DNA of 64,000 nucleotides from Variovorax gracilis (GTDB taxonomy: Bacteria > Pseudomonadota > Gammaproteobacteria > Burkholderiales > Burkholderiaceae_C), in the NCBI RefSeq assembly GCF_030317115.1, contig NZ_JASZYF010000001.1, positions 868,001 through 932,000 of the forward strand, given 5' to 3'. Made by a program: the position numbers and the translations under genes. Below, piece after piece: positions 52,315 through 60,805 of this stretch (the first letter of the stretch is position 1; every line of letters starts with the position of its first letter). The notes beneath the pieces were generated by a model. The model had not been told where the DNA came from and searched no databases. It worked only from the letters and a program-made list of their open reading frames with translations.

Positions 52315-53550
52315 CTTGACGAGCCGATCCCTCTGCGCGAGCGAGGGAAACAGCCGGAACCAGGCCGCCGCGACCAGCACGGTGCCGACACCGCCCGCCA
52401 CCACGGACCCCACAGGCCCCAGCAGCGCCGCCGTGGCGCCCGATTCGAATTCGCCGAGCTGGTTGCTCGCCCCGATGAAGATCGAGTTGACCGCACTCAC
52501 GCGGCCGCGCATCGCGTCGGGCGTTTCGAGCTGCACCAGCGTCTGCCGGATCACCACGTTGACCATGTCCGCGCCGCCCGAGACCGCCAGCGCGATGAGC
52601 GACACGACGAAGCTGCGCGAAATGCCGAAGACGACCATGCACACGCCGAACATCGCCACAGCGATCAGCAGCGCGCGGCCCACGTGGCGCTCGATCGGCC
52701 GGCGCGTGAGCATGATCGACATGAACAACGCCCCGATCGCGGGCGCGCCACGCAGCAGACCCAGGCCCCACGGACCGGTGTGAAGGATGTCCTTGGCGTA
52801 GATCGGCAGCAGCGCGACGGCGCCGCCCAGCAGGACCGCGAAAAGATCGAGCGATACCGCCCCCAGCACGGGCTTGCGCTTCCAGATGAAGTCGACGCCG
52901 GCCAGCACGGTCTTGAGCGTCACCGGCTCCCGCGCAGCCGGCGTGAAGACGTAGTGCAGGCGCATCACCAGCACGGCCGCCGCCACGAAGAAGACGAAGG
53001 CGGCGCCATACACCACCCCCATGCCCGCCACGAACAGCAGGCCGCCCAATGCCGGGCCGCCGATGATGGCGCCCTGCATGCCTGCAGAGCTGAAAGCCAT
53101 CGCGCGCGGCAGCAGGATCGGCGGTACCAGCAAGGGCGTGAGCGCCTGCTGCGCCGGCATCTGGAACGCGCGAACCGCGCCGAGCACCAGCGACAGGCCG
53201 AGCAGCAGCCCACGCGAGTCGTGCGCGACGTGCACCGCGAGCAGCAGCACCAGCGCCACCGCGCCCTGCACCGCGAAGCAGGCCGCGACGATGCGCCCCC
53301 GGTGATGCCGGTCGACCACATGCCCTGCGAGCAAGGCCAGGAGCAGCGCCGGCACGAACTGGTAGAGGCCGACGAGGCCCAGGTCCCACGCGCTCTGGGT
53401 CAGCTCATACATGTGCCAGCCGATCGCGACCAGCAGCATCTGGCTCGCGGCGGTGCCAAACAACCGCGCAACCCACAGTTGCATGAAGGGCCGCTCGCGC
53501 GTGAGATCGGAAAATCGAGACGAATTCGGGGGAACGGCAGCGGCAGACAT
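52303..53550 (-). CDS. MFS exporter, EntS/MFS_3 type
   Basis: A 415-residue, 12-helix transporter. RERPFMQLWVARLFGTAASQMLLVAIGWHMYELT begins the MFS_3 family, followed by LAGHVVDRHHRGRIVAA in the loop of motif A. PDAMRGRVSAVNSIFIGASNQLGEFESG is the corresponding pattern of the second half. The group includes the enterobactin exporter EntS and putative drug exporters; no siderophore genes are present here. The ATG at 53550 is chosen because it directly precedes the family N-terminus. It diverges from the RluA-type gene. Confidence 0.88.
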   Translation of the reverse strand: MSAAAVPPNSSRFSDLTRERPFMQLWVARLFGTAASQMLLVAIGWHMYELTQSAWDLGLVGLYQFVPALLLALLAGHVVDRHHRGRIVAACFAVQGAVALVLLLAVHVAHDSRGLLLGLSLVLGAVRAFQMPAQQALTPLLVPPILLPRAMAFSSAGMQGAIIGGPALGGLLFVAGMGVVYGAAFVFFVAAAVLVMRLHYVFTPAAREPVTLKTVLAGVDFIWKRKPVLGAVSLDLFAVLLGGAVALLPIYAKDILHTGPWGLGLLRGAPAIGALFMSIMLTRRPIERHVGRALLIAVAMFGVCMVVFGISRSFVVSLIALAVSGGADMVNVVIRQTLVQLETPDAMRGRVSAVNSIFIGASNQLGEFESGATAALLGPVGSVVAGGVGTVLVAAAWFRLFPSLAQRDRLVKLEH

Positions 53551-53595
53551 CGCGACGAGGATAGCCGAGCCCGCAGCTCCTAGACTTCTCCTGCG

Positions 53596-54234
53596 ATGAC
53601 CGACCTGCACCTGATCCATGAAGACCCGCACCTGCTGGTGCTCGACAAGCCCGCCGGCCTGCTCTGCGTGCCCGGCCGCGGGGAGGACAAGCAGGACTGC
53701 CTCAGTGCGCGCGCACTACGGCGCTGGCCCGATGCGCTGGTCGTGCACCGGCTCGACATGGCGACCAGCGGCCTGGTGCTGATGGCGCGCGACCCGGCGA
53801 CACAGCGCGCGCTCGGCGATGCCTTCGCCAGCCGGCAGGTGAGCAAGCGCTACGAAGCCATCGTCGACGGCCTGCTGCCGACCTCCGACGACTGGTCATT
53901 GATCGATGCACCGCTGATCGCGGATTGGCCGAGAAGGCCCCTGCAGAAGATCGATGCCGCCGGCAAGCCCAGCCAGACGCGATGGCGCGTGAAGGAGCCG
54001 TTGCCCGAACGCCGTGCCAGTCACCTCTGGCTGGAACCGCTGACGGGACGCAGCCATCAATTGCGCGTGCACCTGCTGTCGATCGGCCACCCGATCCTCG
54101 GAGATGCGCTCTACGGGAACGAAGACATCCAACGCCGCGCGCCAAGATTGCTGTTGCACGCGACGATGCTCGAATTCGAGCACCCTGCCGATGGAAGGCT
54201 CTGCCGCTTCGAGAGCGCGCCGCCATTCGCCTGA
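53596..54234 (+). CDS. rluA: RluA-family RNA pseudouridine synthase
   Basis: A 212-residue enzyme that isomerises uridine in RNA. The catalytic Asp54 is in HRLDMATSGL, and RSHQLRVHL and HPILGDALYG are the other family signatures. It lacks an S4 domain, and its length is near that of E. coli RluA (219 residues), which modifies 23S rRNA position 746 and tRNA position 32. The site is inferred from that likeness only. LLVLDKPAGLLCVPGRG is the conserved start. It is 45 bases from the divergent MFS gene and convergent with the stress-protein gene. Confidence 0.9.
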   Translation: MTDLHLIHEDPHLLVLDKPAGLLCVPGRGEDKQDCLSARALRRWPDALVVHRLDMATSGLVLMARDPATQRALGDAFASRQVSKRYEAIVDGLLPTSDDWSLIDAPLIADWPRRPLQKIDAAGKPSQTRWRVKEPLPERRASHLWLEPLTGRSHQLRVHLLSIGHPILGDALYGNEDIQRRAPRLLLHATMLEFEHPADGRLCRFESAPPFA

Positions 54235-54254
54235 GCTGCGAGATTCGACCTTTC

Positions 54255-54701
54255 CTAGCTGAGGTCGCCCTTCACCACCAGAACCGGCACCTTGGCGTCC
54301 TGCAGCACCCGCTGCGTCACGCTGCCGAGAAGCAACTTCTCGATGCCGGTCCGACCGTGCGAGCCCATCACGATCAGGTCCGCGCCGATGGCGATGGCGG
54401 TGTCGACGATGCCCTCATGCACCACGTGCCCATCGATGACGCGCTGATCGCTATGCAGCCCTTCGGCCGCCAGCGCCGCGACGCCACGCGCCAGCGCGGC
54501 ATTCGCGCTGCTGGTGGCAGCGGCGAGGTATTCGTTCTGGCCGAGCGCGTAGTCAGCACCCACGCCGATGAAGGGATAGTTGTCCACCACGTGGATGAGC
54601 GTGATGCGACTGCCGAAGGCCAAGGCCAGCCCGCTGGCCTTGCTGACCGCCAGCATCGACGTTTCGGACCCGTCGATCGGGACCAGGATGTGATTGAACA
54701 T
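54255..54701 (-). CDS. Universal stress protein, UspA family
   Basis: A 148-residue protein with the ATP-binding signature Gly-x2-Gly-x9-Gly-Ser (MGSHGRTGIEKLLLGSVTQ, about 112-130) and ILVPIDGSETS at the start. Members with this signature bind ATP, dimerise and accumulate under stress. The family is large and no specific role can be given. It stands alone: the RluA-type gene is convergent and the dioxygenase gene stops 104 bases upstream, a stretch in which I see no other feature. Confidence 0.92.
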   Translation of the reverse strand: MFNHILVPIDGSETSMLAVSKASGLALAFGSRITLIHVVDNYPFIGVGADYALGQNEYLAAATSSANAALARGVAALAAEGLHSDQRVIDGHVVHEGIVDTAIAIGADLIVMGSHGRTGIEKLLLGSVTQRVLQDAKVPVLVVKGDLS

Positions 54702-54805
54702 GGCTGACCTCTTTCATGCACAGGATTCGCGGGCGAATCGGGCCTCGAATTTACATCCAAGCCCATGCCTGCGGATGTAGGACGTCTACGGTCGGCGCCT
54801 CGGCC

Positions 54806-55546
54806 TCAATCGCCCTGGAAAGCTCCGGCGCGGCAAGTCACGACCAGCGTGTCGCGCCAGCCCGGCTCGCCTTCCACCAGTGGCTGGATCGGGGTCGATT
54901 CATGGATCACGCGGGCGTCGTCCAGCAGCAGCAGGGACCATGGCTCGGTCATCGTGAAGCGTTCGCCGCGCCGTCCACTGGCCTCGAATACACGCGTTTC
55001 GCCGCCCTTGACGTTGTGCCGGCCGACCAGCGCGACAGCAACCAGGTCGACACCATCGCGGTGCGCGCCTTCCGGTGTCGGCCGGCCGATGCCGTCGGTG
55101 GTGTCGATGCGGAACTGGTGCGCCTCGACGTACCAGCGCTGCGTGCCGCGCAGGCCGCTCGTCACTTTGCCGAGTTCGCTCATGAGCCGTTGCCAGATCG
55201 GTTGCGCGACGGTGGCGGCCTCCATCGGCGCGAACCAGCGCTGCATGCCGCCATGCAGCGCGTTGTACTCCACGGGCTGCCAGTGCGCGCGATGCGGTAC
55301 CTGCTCGACCCCGGCCTCATCCACCGTGAAGCACGCATGGCGTCGCGTGCGATAACGCCCGCCGTCCTTCAAGTATTCGTCGGCCGGCAGGTGCGCCCAA
55401 TCGACATGCAAGGCCTCGAGTTGCGCCAGGGGCGCACCGAGCCAGTCGGCCACACCCTGCGGGCTCAGCACGGCGTAGCCGTCCTGCCGCAAGGTGGGAA
55501 CAAGTCGATCGGGTGGTGTGAAGGGTGGACTGAACGCAGTGCTCAC
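54806..55546 (-). CDS. 2-oxoglutarate/Fe(II)-dependent dioxygenase (PF10014-type)
   Basis: A 246-residue mononuclear iron enzyme. The facial triad is His162-x-Asp164 (GAHRDG) with distal His215 (RVIHES), and the 2-oxoglutarate-binding Arg lies in GWRDTLVV (~232). The sequence fits the 2OG-Fe_Oxy_2 family, which includes free-amino-acid hydroxylases such as the isoleucine dioxygenase IDO. The GTG start at 55546 overlaps the stop of the DUF427 gene, so it is translationally coupled to the egt run. A free amino acid or its betaine derivative is therefore a reasonable guess for its substrate, but nothing proves it. Confidence 0.8.
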   Translation of the reverse strand: MSTAFSPPFTPPDRLVPTLRQDGYAVLSPQGVADWLGAPLAQLEALHVDWAHLPADEYLKDGGRYRTRRHACFTVDEAGVEQVPHRAHWQPVEYNALHGGMQRWFAPMEAATVAQPIWQRLMSELGKVTSGLRGTQRWYVEAHQFRIDTTDGIGRPTPEGAHRDGVDLVAVALVGRHNVKGGETRVFEASGRRGERFTMTEPWSLLLLDDARVIHESTPIQPLVEGEPGWRDTLVVTCRAGAFQGD

Positions 55547-55824
55547 TCCGCCACCTTCACGCCCTTCCAGAACGCGACACGGTCCTTGACCATCTCCGCT
55601 TCGGGCTTGGGGTCTGCGTAGTACCACGCGGCATCGGTGTTGAGTTCGCCGTTGACCAGCAACGAGAAATAGCTCGCGGTGCCCTTCCACGCGCAGGTCG
55701 TCTTGTGGTTGCTGAAGGTCACGTGGTCGCGGTTGAGCGAATCCATCGGGAAATAGTGATTGCCTTCGACGAGCACGGTGTCGTCGCTCTCGGCGATGGT
55801 GACGCCGTTCCAGGTTGCTTTCAT
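55543..55824 (-). CDS. DUF427-domain protein
   Basis: A 93-residue cytosolic protein that is essentially one DUF427 domain: MKATWNGVTIAESDDTVLVEGNHYFP, then HKTTCAWKGTASYFSL and NTDAAWYYADPKPEA. The conserved Cys and Trp in TCAWKG and the YYADP motif are intact. The family has known structures but no established activity. It lies between egtD (67 bases upstream) and the dioxygenase (four-base overlap) on the same strand. Its association with EgtD is the most interesting clue to its role here. Confidence 0.9.
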   Translation of the reverse strand: MKATWNGVTIAESDDTVLVEGNHYFPMDSLNRDHVTFSNHKTTCAWKGTASYFSLLVNGELNTDAAWYYADPKPEAEMVKDRVAFWKGVKVAE

Positions 55825-55891
55825 TCAATGGCTCCATGGCGCGATGCGCCGCTCAATCCACGAAAGTAGCACATTCCCTTTGCGGGTCGAG

Positions 55892-56869
55892 TCAGGCAGC
55901 CTGAAGCCAATGCACGCTGAACAGGTGATCGGGGTCCGTCCACACCGCAGCGGGACGGAAGCCCGCCTTGACGGCGAGCGCGCGCAACCCCTCCACCGTG
56001 AACTTGTGCGAGTTCTCGGTGTGGATCGTCTCGCCTTCCTCGAACTCGAAGCGCTGGCCGTCGAGGGTCACGGTCTGCGCGCGGCGGCTCACCAGGTGCA
56101 TCTCGATGCGCCGCATCGGCGAGTTGTAGAAGGCCGCATGCGTGAAGCCGTCGAGATCGAAGTCGGTATCCAGTTCGGCGTTGGCGCGCCGCAGCAGATT
56201 CAGGTTGAAGGCCGCTGTCACGCCCTGCGCGTCGTTGTAGGCCGCGTGCAGCAGCGCCGGGTCTTTCACGAGATCCACTCCCAGCAGCAGGCCGCCGCCG
56301 CGCAGCAAGCGATGCGCCAGTTGCAGGAAAGCCAACGCCTCGTCGGGATTGAAATTGCCCAGGGTCGAGCCTGGGAAGAAGCCCACGCGCTGGCCGGCGC
56401 CCTTGTCGCGGGCGGGTAGCACCAGGGGCATCGTGTAGTCGGCGACCACGGGCTGCACCATGAGCCTGGGGTAATCCGCACGCAAGCGCTCCACCGCCGC
56501 TTCGAGATGTTCGCCAGAGATGTCGATGGGCACATAGCGCTTCGGCGCTTCGAGCGCATCGAGCAGCAGCCGCACCTTGGTGAGCGAGCCCGCGCCGAAC
56601 TCGACGATCTCGGCGTCGGGGCCGATCTGCGCCGCGATCTCGTCCGCGCAGTCGGTGAGGATGCGCACTTCGGTGCGGGTCGGGTAGTACTCCGGCAATT
56701 CGCAGATGCGATCGAACAGCGCCGAGCCCGCCACGTCGTAGAAGAACTTGGGCGAGACGCTGCGCGCGCCGAGGCTCAGCCCCGCGAACAGTTCGCGAGC
56801 AAAGTCGGAAAGCGGCGCCGCTCGCTGTGCGGCCCGGAACGCATGGAGATTGAAAGCGGGAGTGCCCAT
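55892..56869 (-). CDS. egtD: L-histidine N-alpha-methyltransferase (EgtD)
   Basis: A 325-residue SAM-dependent enzyme that trimethylates histidine to hercynine, the first step of ergothioneine synthesis. The SAM-binding stretch is IVEFGAGSLTKVRLLLDAL; LPEYYPTRTEVRILT and GFFPGSTLGNF are family signatures, and the C-terminal TIHTENSHKF carries residues of the histidine pocket. The length equals typical EgtD (~320). Its first base is the last base of the egtB stop (ATGA-like overlap at 56869), so EgtB and EgtD are coupled. Confidence 0.95.
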   Translation of the reverse strand: MGTPAFNLHAFRAAQRAAPLSDFARELFAGLSLGARSVSPKFFYDVAGSALFDRICELPEYYPTRTEVRILTDCADEIAAQIGPDAEIVEFGAGSLTKVRLLLDALEAPKRYVPIDISGEHLEAAVERLRADYPRLMVQPVVADYTMPLVLPARDKGAGQRVGFFPGSTLGNFNPDEALAFLQLAHRLLRGGGLLLGVDLVKDPALLHAAYNDAQGVTAAFNLNLLRRANAELDTDFDLDGFTHAAFYNSPMRRIEMHLVSRRAQTVTLDGQRFEFEEGETIHTENSHKFTVEGLRALAVKAGFRPAAVWTDPDHLFSVHWLQAA

Positions 56870-58116
56870 CAGAGGTCCTTCGCGAGCCGCAGCCCCGAGA
56901 ACTGCCAGCGCGCCGCCGGCGGGAAGAAGTTGCGATAGCTGGGCCGCGTGTGCCCGTCCGGCGTAGCGACACTGCCGCCGCGCAGCACGAGTTGGCCGAC
57001 CATGAATTTGCCGTTGTATTCCGCCGCGATGCCCGCGAGCGGGCGAAAGCCAGGGTACGGGTCATAGGACGAACGCGTCCACTGCCACACGTGGCCGCTC
57101 ATTTGCGAGATGCCCGGCGCATCGTGCGCAGCCTCCCATTCGAACTCCGTCGGCAGGCGCGCACAGGCCCATTCGGCGTATGCGGCGGCCTCATAGAAAC
57201 TGAGTTGCGACACCGGTGCACTCGCCTCCAGCGGCCGCACGCCGTGCAGGCCGAAAACCTGCCATCCAGCCGTCGAACCCTGGTGCGCCAGGCGCGGATC
57301 GTCCGGCGCGAGCCAGTAGGCCGGGCAACGCCACCCTTGCGACTGCACCGCAGCCCAACCGTCGGACAACCACAACTCTGGCCGCTGATAGCCTCCGTCG
57401 GCGATGAACTGCGCAAAGTCGCTGCAATTCACCAGCCGGTCCGCAATGGCGTACGGCTGCAGGAGCACGGCATGGCGCGGCGTCTCGTTGTCGAACGCGA
57501 ACCCCGCGCCGCCATGGCCGACCTCCGCCACACCGCCGGTCTGCGACAGCCAGCGCATCGCGGGCGCCACGGAAGCCAGCCGCAAGGTCGGCGCGGTCGC
57601 CGCGCGGTAGGCCGGAAGCAAGGGATTGCACGACAACGCGTGCAGGATGTCGGTGACGATCAGTTCCTGGTGCTGCTGCTCGTGATGCAGGCCCAGAGTG
57701 ACGATGCCTTCGATCGCTACCCAGTCGTTCTCGCGTGCGCTGCACAGCAATGCATCCACGGCCTCGTCCACGTGGCGGCGGTATTCGTGCACCTCGTCGA
57801 GCGACGGCCGCGTCAGCAGTCCGCGCTGCGGCCGTGGATGACGCGGCCCCAGCGCCTCGTAGTAGGAGTTGAAGAGATAGTGAAAGCGCGGGTCGAACAC
57901 CCGATACCCGTCAGCGTGCAACTGCAAGAGCACCGTTTCGAAGAACCACGTGGTATGCGCCAGATGCCACTTCGTGGGGCTGGCATCGGGCATGGACTGG
58001 ATGCACTGGTCCTCGGCCGACAGCGGTGCTGCCAGCGCCAGGCTGTGTGCACGAACCGTCCGAAAACGGTCGCGCAAGTCGTCCGCCGCAGGCAGAGCCG
58101 GCCGGATGAGGTTCAT
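56869..58116 (-). CDS. egtB: Ergothioneine sulfoxide synthase EgtB
   Basis: A 415-residue non-haem iron enzyme that joins hercynine to a cysteine-type thiol using oxygen. The N-terminal DinB_2 domain has the iron histidines: KWHLAHTTWFFE (His51/His54) and HHEQQHQE (His145-x3-His149 with Glu151). The C-terminal FGE-sulfatase domain contains TEFEWEAAHDA and MSGHVWQWTRSSYDPYPGF. It begins the minus-strand run egtB-egtD-DUF427-dioxygenase. No egtC (amidohydrolase) or egtE (PLP lyase) lies alongside. The thiol donor, cysteine or gamma-glutamylcysteine, cannot be told from what I see. Confidence 0.93.
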   Translation of the reverse strand: MNLIRPALPAADDLRDRFRTVRAHSLALAAPLSAEDQCIQSMPDASPTKWHLAHTTWFFETVLLQLHADGYRVFDPRFHYLFNSYYEALGPRHPRPQRGLLTRPSLDEVHEYRRHVDEAVDALLCSARENDWVAIEGIVTLGLHHEQQHQELIVTDILHALSCNPLLPAYRAATAPTLRLASVAPAMRWLSQTGGVAEVGHGGAGFAFDNETPRHAVLLQPYAIADRLVNCSDFAQFIADGGYQRPELWLSDGWAAVQSQGWRCPAYWLAPDDPRLAHQGSTAGWQVFGLHGVRPLEASAPVSQLSFYEAAAYAEWACARLPTEFEWEAAHDAPGISQMSGHVWQWTRSSYDPYPGFRPLAGIAAEYNGKFMVGQLVLRGGSVATPDGHTRPSYRNFFPPAARWQFSGLRLAKDL

Positions 58117-58280
58117 GGGAACTCCAGTTTTGACTTGAACGGTTTTTTAGCCCATGCACACAGGCAAACGCCGTAGGACAAGATCGCGCAGCGGAGGGGG
58201 CCCGCGACGCCGGCGCAGCGGAACGCGACACTTTGGCACAAGTCGCCGGCGCCTGCCAAGGTCTGCGTATCATCCGGCGA

Positions 58281-59618
58281 ATGAGCAAAACAGGCCGTCC
58301 CCACATCGTCATCGTCGGCTGCGGGTTCGGCGGGCTGGAGGCGGCGCGCAAGCTTCAGCGCTCGGAAGTCGACATCACGGTGGTCGACAAGACCAATCAC
58401 CACCTTTTCCAGCCCCTCCTCTACCAGGTCGCCACGGCGGGCCTTGCGGCGCCCTCGATCGCGGCGCCGGTGCGGCTCTTGTTCCGGCGGCAACCCAATG
58501 TCACAACCTTGTTGGGCGAAGTCACGCAGATCGACCCGGCGGCACGCGAAGTCCACTTGGCGAACGGCTCCCGCCTCGCCTGGGACCACCTGATCCTCGC
58601 CGCCGGCGCGACGCACAGTTACTTCGGCCACGATGACTGGGCACGGACGGCGCCCGGGCTCAAGACGCTGGCCGACGCCTTCGAGATCCGCCGCCGCATC
58701 CTGATGAGCTTCGAGGCGGCCGAGATCGAGGCCGACCCGGCGCGCCGACGCGCATTGCTGACATTCGCCGTGATCGGCGCCGGCCCGACCGGCGTGGAAA
58801 TGGCCGGCACGCTCGCGGAGATCGCGCGCCATACGCTCGAGGGCGAGTTCCGCCATATCGACCCGGGCAGTGCCGAAGTGCTGCTGATCGAGGGCGGCCC
58901 GCGCGTGCTGCAAGCCATGCCCGAGTCGCTCAGCCAGCGCGCCCAGGACCAATTGCAGAAGCTCGGCGTACAGGTGCGCCTCAACGCCAAAGTGACGTCC
59001 GTCGATGCCACGGGCTTGCAAGTCGAGTCGCCCTTCAGCGACGGCGGTGCGGGCGTGGGCAGCCATCGCATCGAGTGCAATTGCGTGATCTGGGCCGCAG
59101 GCGTCGCCGCTTCGCCGCTGGGACGCTTGCTTGCCAGTGCAACTGGCGTGGAGACGGACCGTGCCGGCCGCGTCAAGGTGCTGCCGGACCTGAGCGTGCC
59201 GGGCCATCCCGACATCAGCGTCGTCGGCGACCTCGCGGCCGCGCTCAGCCATCGGCCCGGCAGGGAGCCCAAGCCGGTGCCCGGCGTGTCGCCCGGCGCC
59301 AAGCAGATGGGACGAGCCGCTGCAGCGAACATCCTGCGCCGCATCGCGGCCCAGCCGACCGAGCCGTTCCGCTACCGCGACTACGGCAACCTGGCGACGA
59401 TCGGCCGCAACTCGGCCGTGGTCGACCTGGGCACACCCTTTGGCCCCCTGCGCTTCTCGGGGCGCATGGCATGGCTCTTCTGGCTGTTCGCGCATGCCTA
59501 CTTCCTGATCGGCTTCCGCAACCGCACCGTGGTGCTGATGGACTGGGCGAGCGCTTACTGGAGTTTTCAGCGGCACGCGCGCGTCGTCGCGGATGTCAGG
59601 GGACGAGGTGAATCATGA
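58281..59618 (+). CDS. ndh: Type II NADH dehydrogenase-like FAD oxidoreductase
   Basis: A 445-residue flavoprotein of the NDH-2 family that would pass electrons from NAD(P)H to quinone at the inner face of the membrane. The FAD motif is IVIVGCGFGGLEAARKL (8-25) and TNHHLFQPLLYQVATAGL follows. The second Rossmann motif is VIGAGPTGVEMAGTLAE (~175-190). A C-terminal amphipathic or membrane helix (AWLFWLFAHAYFLIGFRN) would bind it to the membrane. The ATG at 58281 gives the normal start. It diverges from egtB across 164 bases in which I see no further gene. It overlaps the thioesterase gene by ATGA. Confidence 0.88.
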   Translation: MSKTGRPHIVIVGCGFGGLEAARKLQRSEVDITVVDKTNHHLFQPLLYQVATAGLAAPSIAAPVRLLFRRQPNVTTLLGEVTQIDPAAREVHLANGSRLAWDHLILAAGATHSYFGHDDWARTAPGLKTLADAFEIRRRILMSFEAAEIEADPARRRALLTFAVIGAGPTGVEMAGTLAEIARHTLEGEFRHIDPGSAEVLLIEGGPRVLQAMPESLSQRAQDQLQKLGVQVRLNAKVTSVDATGLQVESPFSDGGAGVGSHRIECNCVIWAAGVAASPLGRLLASATGVETDRAGRVKVLPDLSVPGHPDISVVGDLAAALSHRPGREPKPVPGVSPGAKQMGRAAAANILRRIAAQPTEPFRYRDYGNLATIGRNSAVVDLGTPFGPLRFSGRMAWLFWLFAHAYFLIGFRNRTVVLMDWASAYWSFQRHARVVADVRGRGES

Positions 59619-60052
59619 ACACGAACTCCGCACGACGGACACCCACCGCCGATGAACTGAATCAGCGCGGCGCCGAGAACCTGCCCGGCTACCTGGGTAT
59701 CGTGATCAAGCACGTCGACACGTCCGAGGTGCGCTCCGAGTTGCCCGTGCGCAAGGCGCTCATGGCGCCCAACGGGTTCCTGCACGCAGGGAGCGTGGTC
59801 ACGCTGGCCGACACCTCGGCCGGCTACGGCTGCGTCGCCAACCTTCCCGAAGGCGCGACGGGCTTCACCACCATCGAACTCAAGTCCAACCATCTCGGCA
59901 CGGCGCGCGACGGCACGATCGAATGCACGGCGACGGCCGTTCACCTCGGCAAGACGACGCAGGTGTGGGACTCGGTGGTCAGGCATCGTGAAACAGGCAA
60001 GACCATCGCGCTCTTCCGTTGCACGCAGATGGTGCTCTACGCCAAGGGGTGA
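59615..60052 (+). CDS. PaaI-type hotdog-fold thioesterase
   Basis: A 145-residue acyl-CoA thioesterase of the PaaI/YbgC hotdog family. The active-site helix region is PNGFLHAGSVVTLADTSAGYG; the Asn/His and Asp residues there match the catalytic set of PaaI enzymes. FTTIELKSNHLGTAR is the adjoining strand. It is translationally coupled to the NDH-2-like gene by ATGA. The acyl substrate is unknown. With the following RidA-type protein it forms a compact three-gene run, perhaps for metabolite repair. Confidence 0.88.
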   Translation: MNTNSARRTPTADELNQRGAENLPGYLGIVIKHVDTSEVRSELPVRKALMAPNGFLHAGSVVTLADTSAGYGCVANLPEGATGFTTIELKSNHLGTARDGTIECTATAVHLGKTTQVWDSVVRHRETGKTIALFRCTQMVLYAKG

Positions 60053-60055
60053 CGC

Positions 60056-60541
60056 ATGGCTCGCATCGAAAGCAAACTCCAATCGCTGGGCCTGGCGCTG
60101 CCGCCGGCCCTCGCGGTGCCGCCCGGTGTTTCGCTGCCCTTTCCGTGGGTGCGGCTTTCGGGCCAGCGCGCATTCATCTCGGGCCATGGCCCGCAGAACA
60201 GCGACGGAACCTTGACGGCAGCGCTGGGCAGGGTCGGGCGCGAACTCACGATCGAGCAGGGCTACCAGGCAGCGAGGCTCACCGCGCTCGGCATGCTCGC
60301 GAGCCTGCAGCGAGCCATCGGCGACCTGGACCGTGTCACCGCGTGGGTTCGGGTGTTCGGCATGGTCAACGCGGCGCCGGGCTTCAATCGGATGCCGGCT
60401 GTGATCAACGGCTTCTCAGACCTGATCATCCAGTTGTACGGCCCCGAAATCGGCGCCCATGCACGAAGCGCGGTGGGTCTGGCGGAACTGCCCTTCGACA
60501 TTCCGGTCGAGATCGAGGCCGAGGTCGAGTTCAGCGGATAG
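60056..60541 (+). CDS. RidA/YjgF-family protein
   Basis: A 161-residue member of the Rid superfamily, which hydrolyses reactive enamine/imine intermediates. It follows the variant pattern with FISGHGPQNSDGT, GYQAARLTALGMLASLQ and LDRVTAWVRVFGMVN; GLAELPFDIPVEIEAEVEF ends the domain. The Arg that defines RidA deaminase activity is not in the usual place (ARSAVGLAELP has it shifted), so activity is open; other Rid subfamilies lack it. It starts three bases after the thioesterase. The sequence directly behind its stop is a decayed LprI-like remnant. Confidence 0.87.
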   Translation: MARIESKLQSLGLALPPALAVPPGVSLPFPWVRLSGQRAFISGHGPQNSDGTLTAALGRVGRELTIEQGYQAARLTALGMLASLQRAIGDLDRVTAWVRVFGMVNAAPGFNRMPAVINGFSDLIIQLYGPEIGAHARSAVGLAELPFDIPVEIEAEVEFSG

Positions 60542-60792
60542 GCGCCGCCTACCAGGCGCTCGTGAAATCGCTCGCGAGCGACGACAAGACAGATGCCACC
60601 GACCACGCGGGCACGAAGAAGCTGCTCCAGCAGGCGCAGCGCGCGTGGGTTCAGTTCCGCGAGGCGACTGCAGTGCCAACCAAATACACGCTCAATGCCG
60701 GGGGCACCATCCGCGACATCGCGGCGCTGAGCTGCAAGATCGAGCACACCGAGCAGCGCACGAAACAGCTCAAGGACTGGAACAAGGGCTGA
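60542..60792 (+). pseudogene. Remnant of a lysozyme-inhibitor LprI-like (DUF1311) gene
   Basis: Reading on from the RidA stop, an open stretch without start codon or signal peptide encodes about 83 residues that match the C-terminal half of LprI-type proteins: AYQALVKSL, LLQQAQRAWVQFREA and LSCKIEHTEQRTKQLKDW. A complete gene would carry a signal peptide and an N-terminal cysteine region, both missing here. The Cys expected soon after QFRE is also gone. It appears to be a 5'-deleted relic fused behind ridA. It ends 13 bases before the convergent P450 gene. Confidence 0.7.
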
Positions 60793-60805
60793 ATCAAGGC
60801 GCCGG

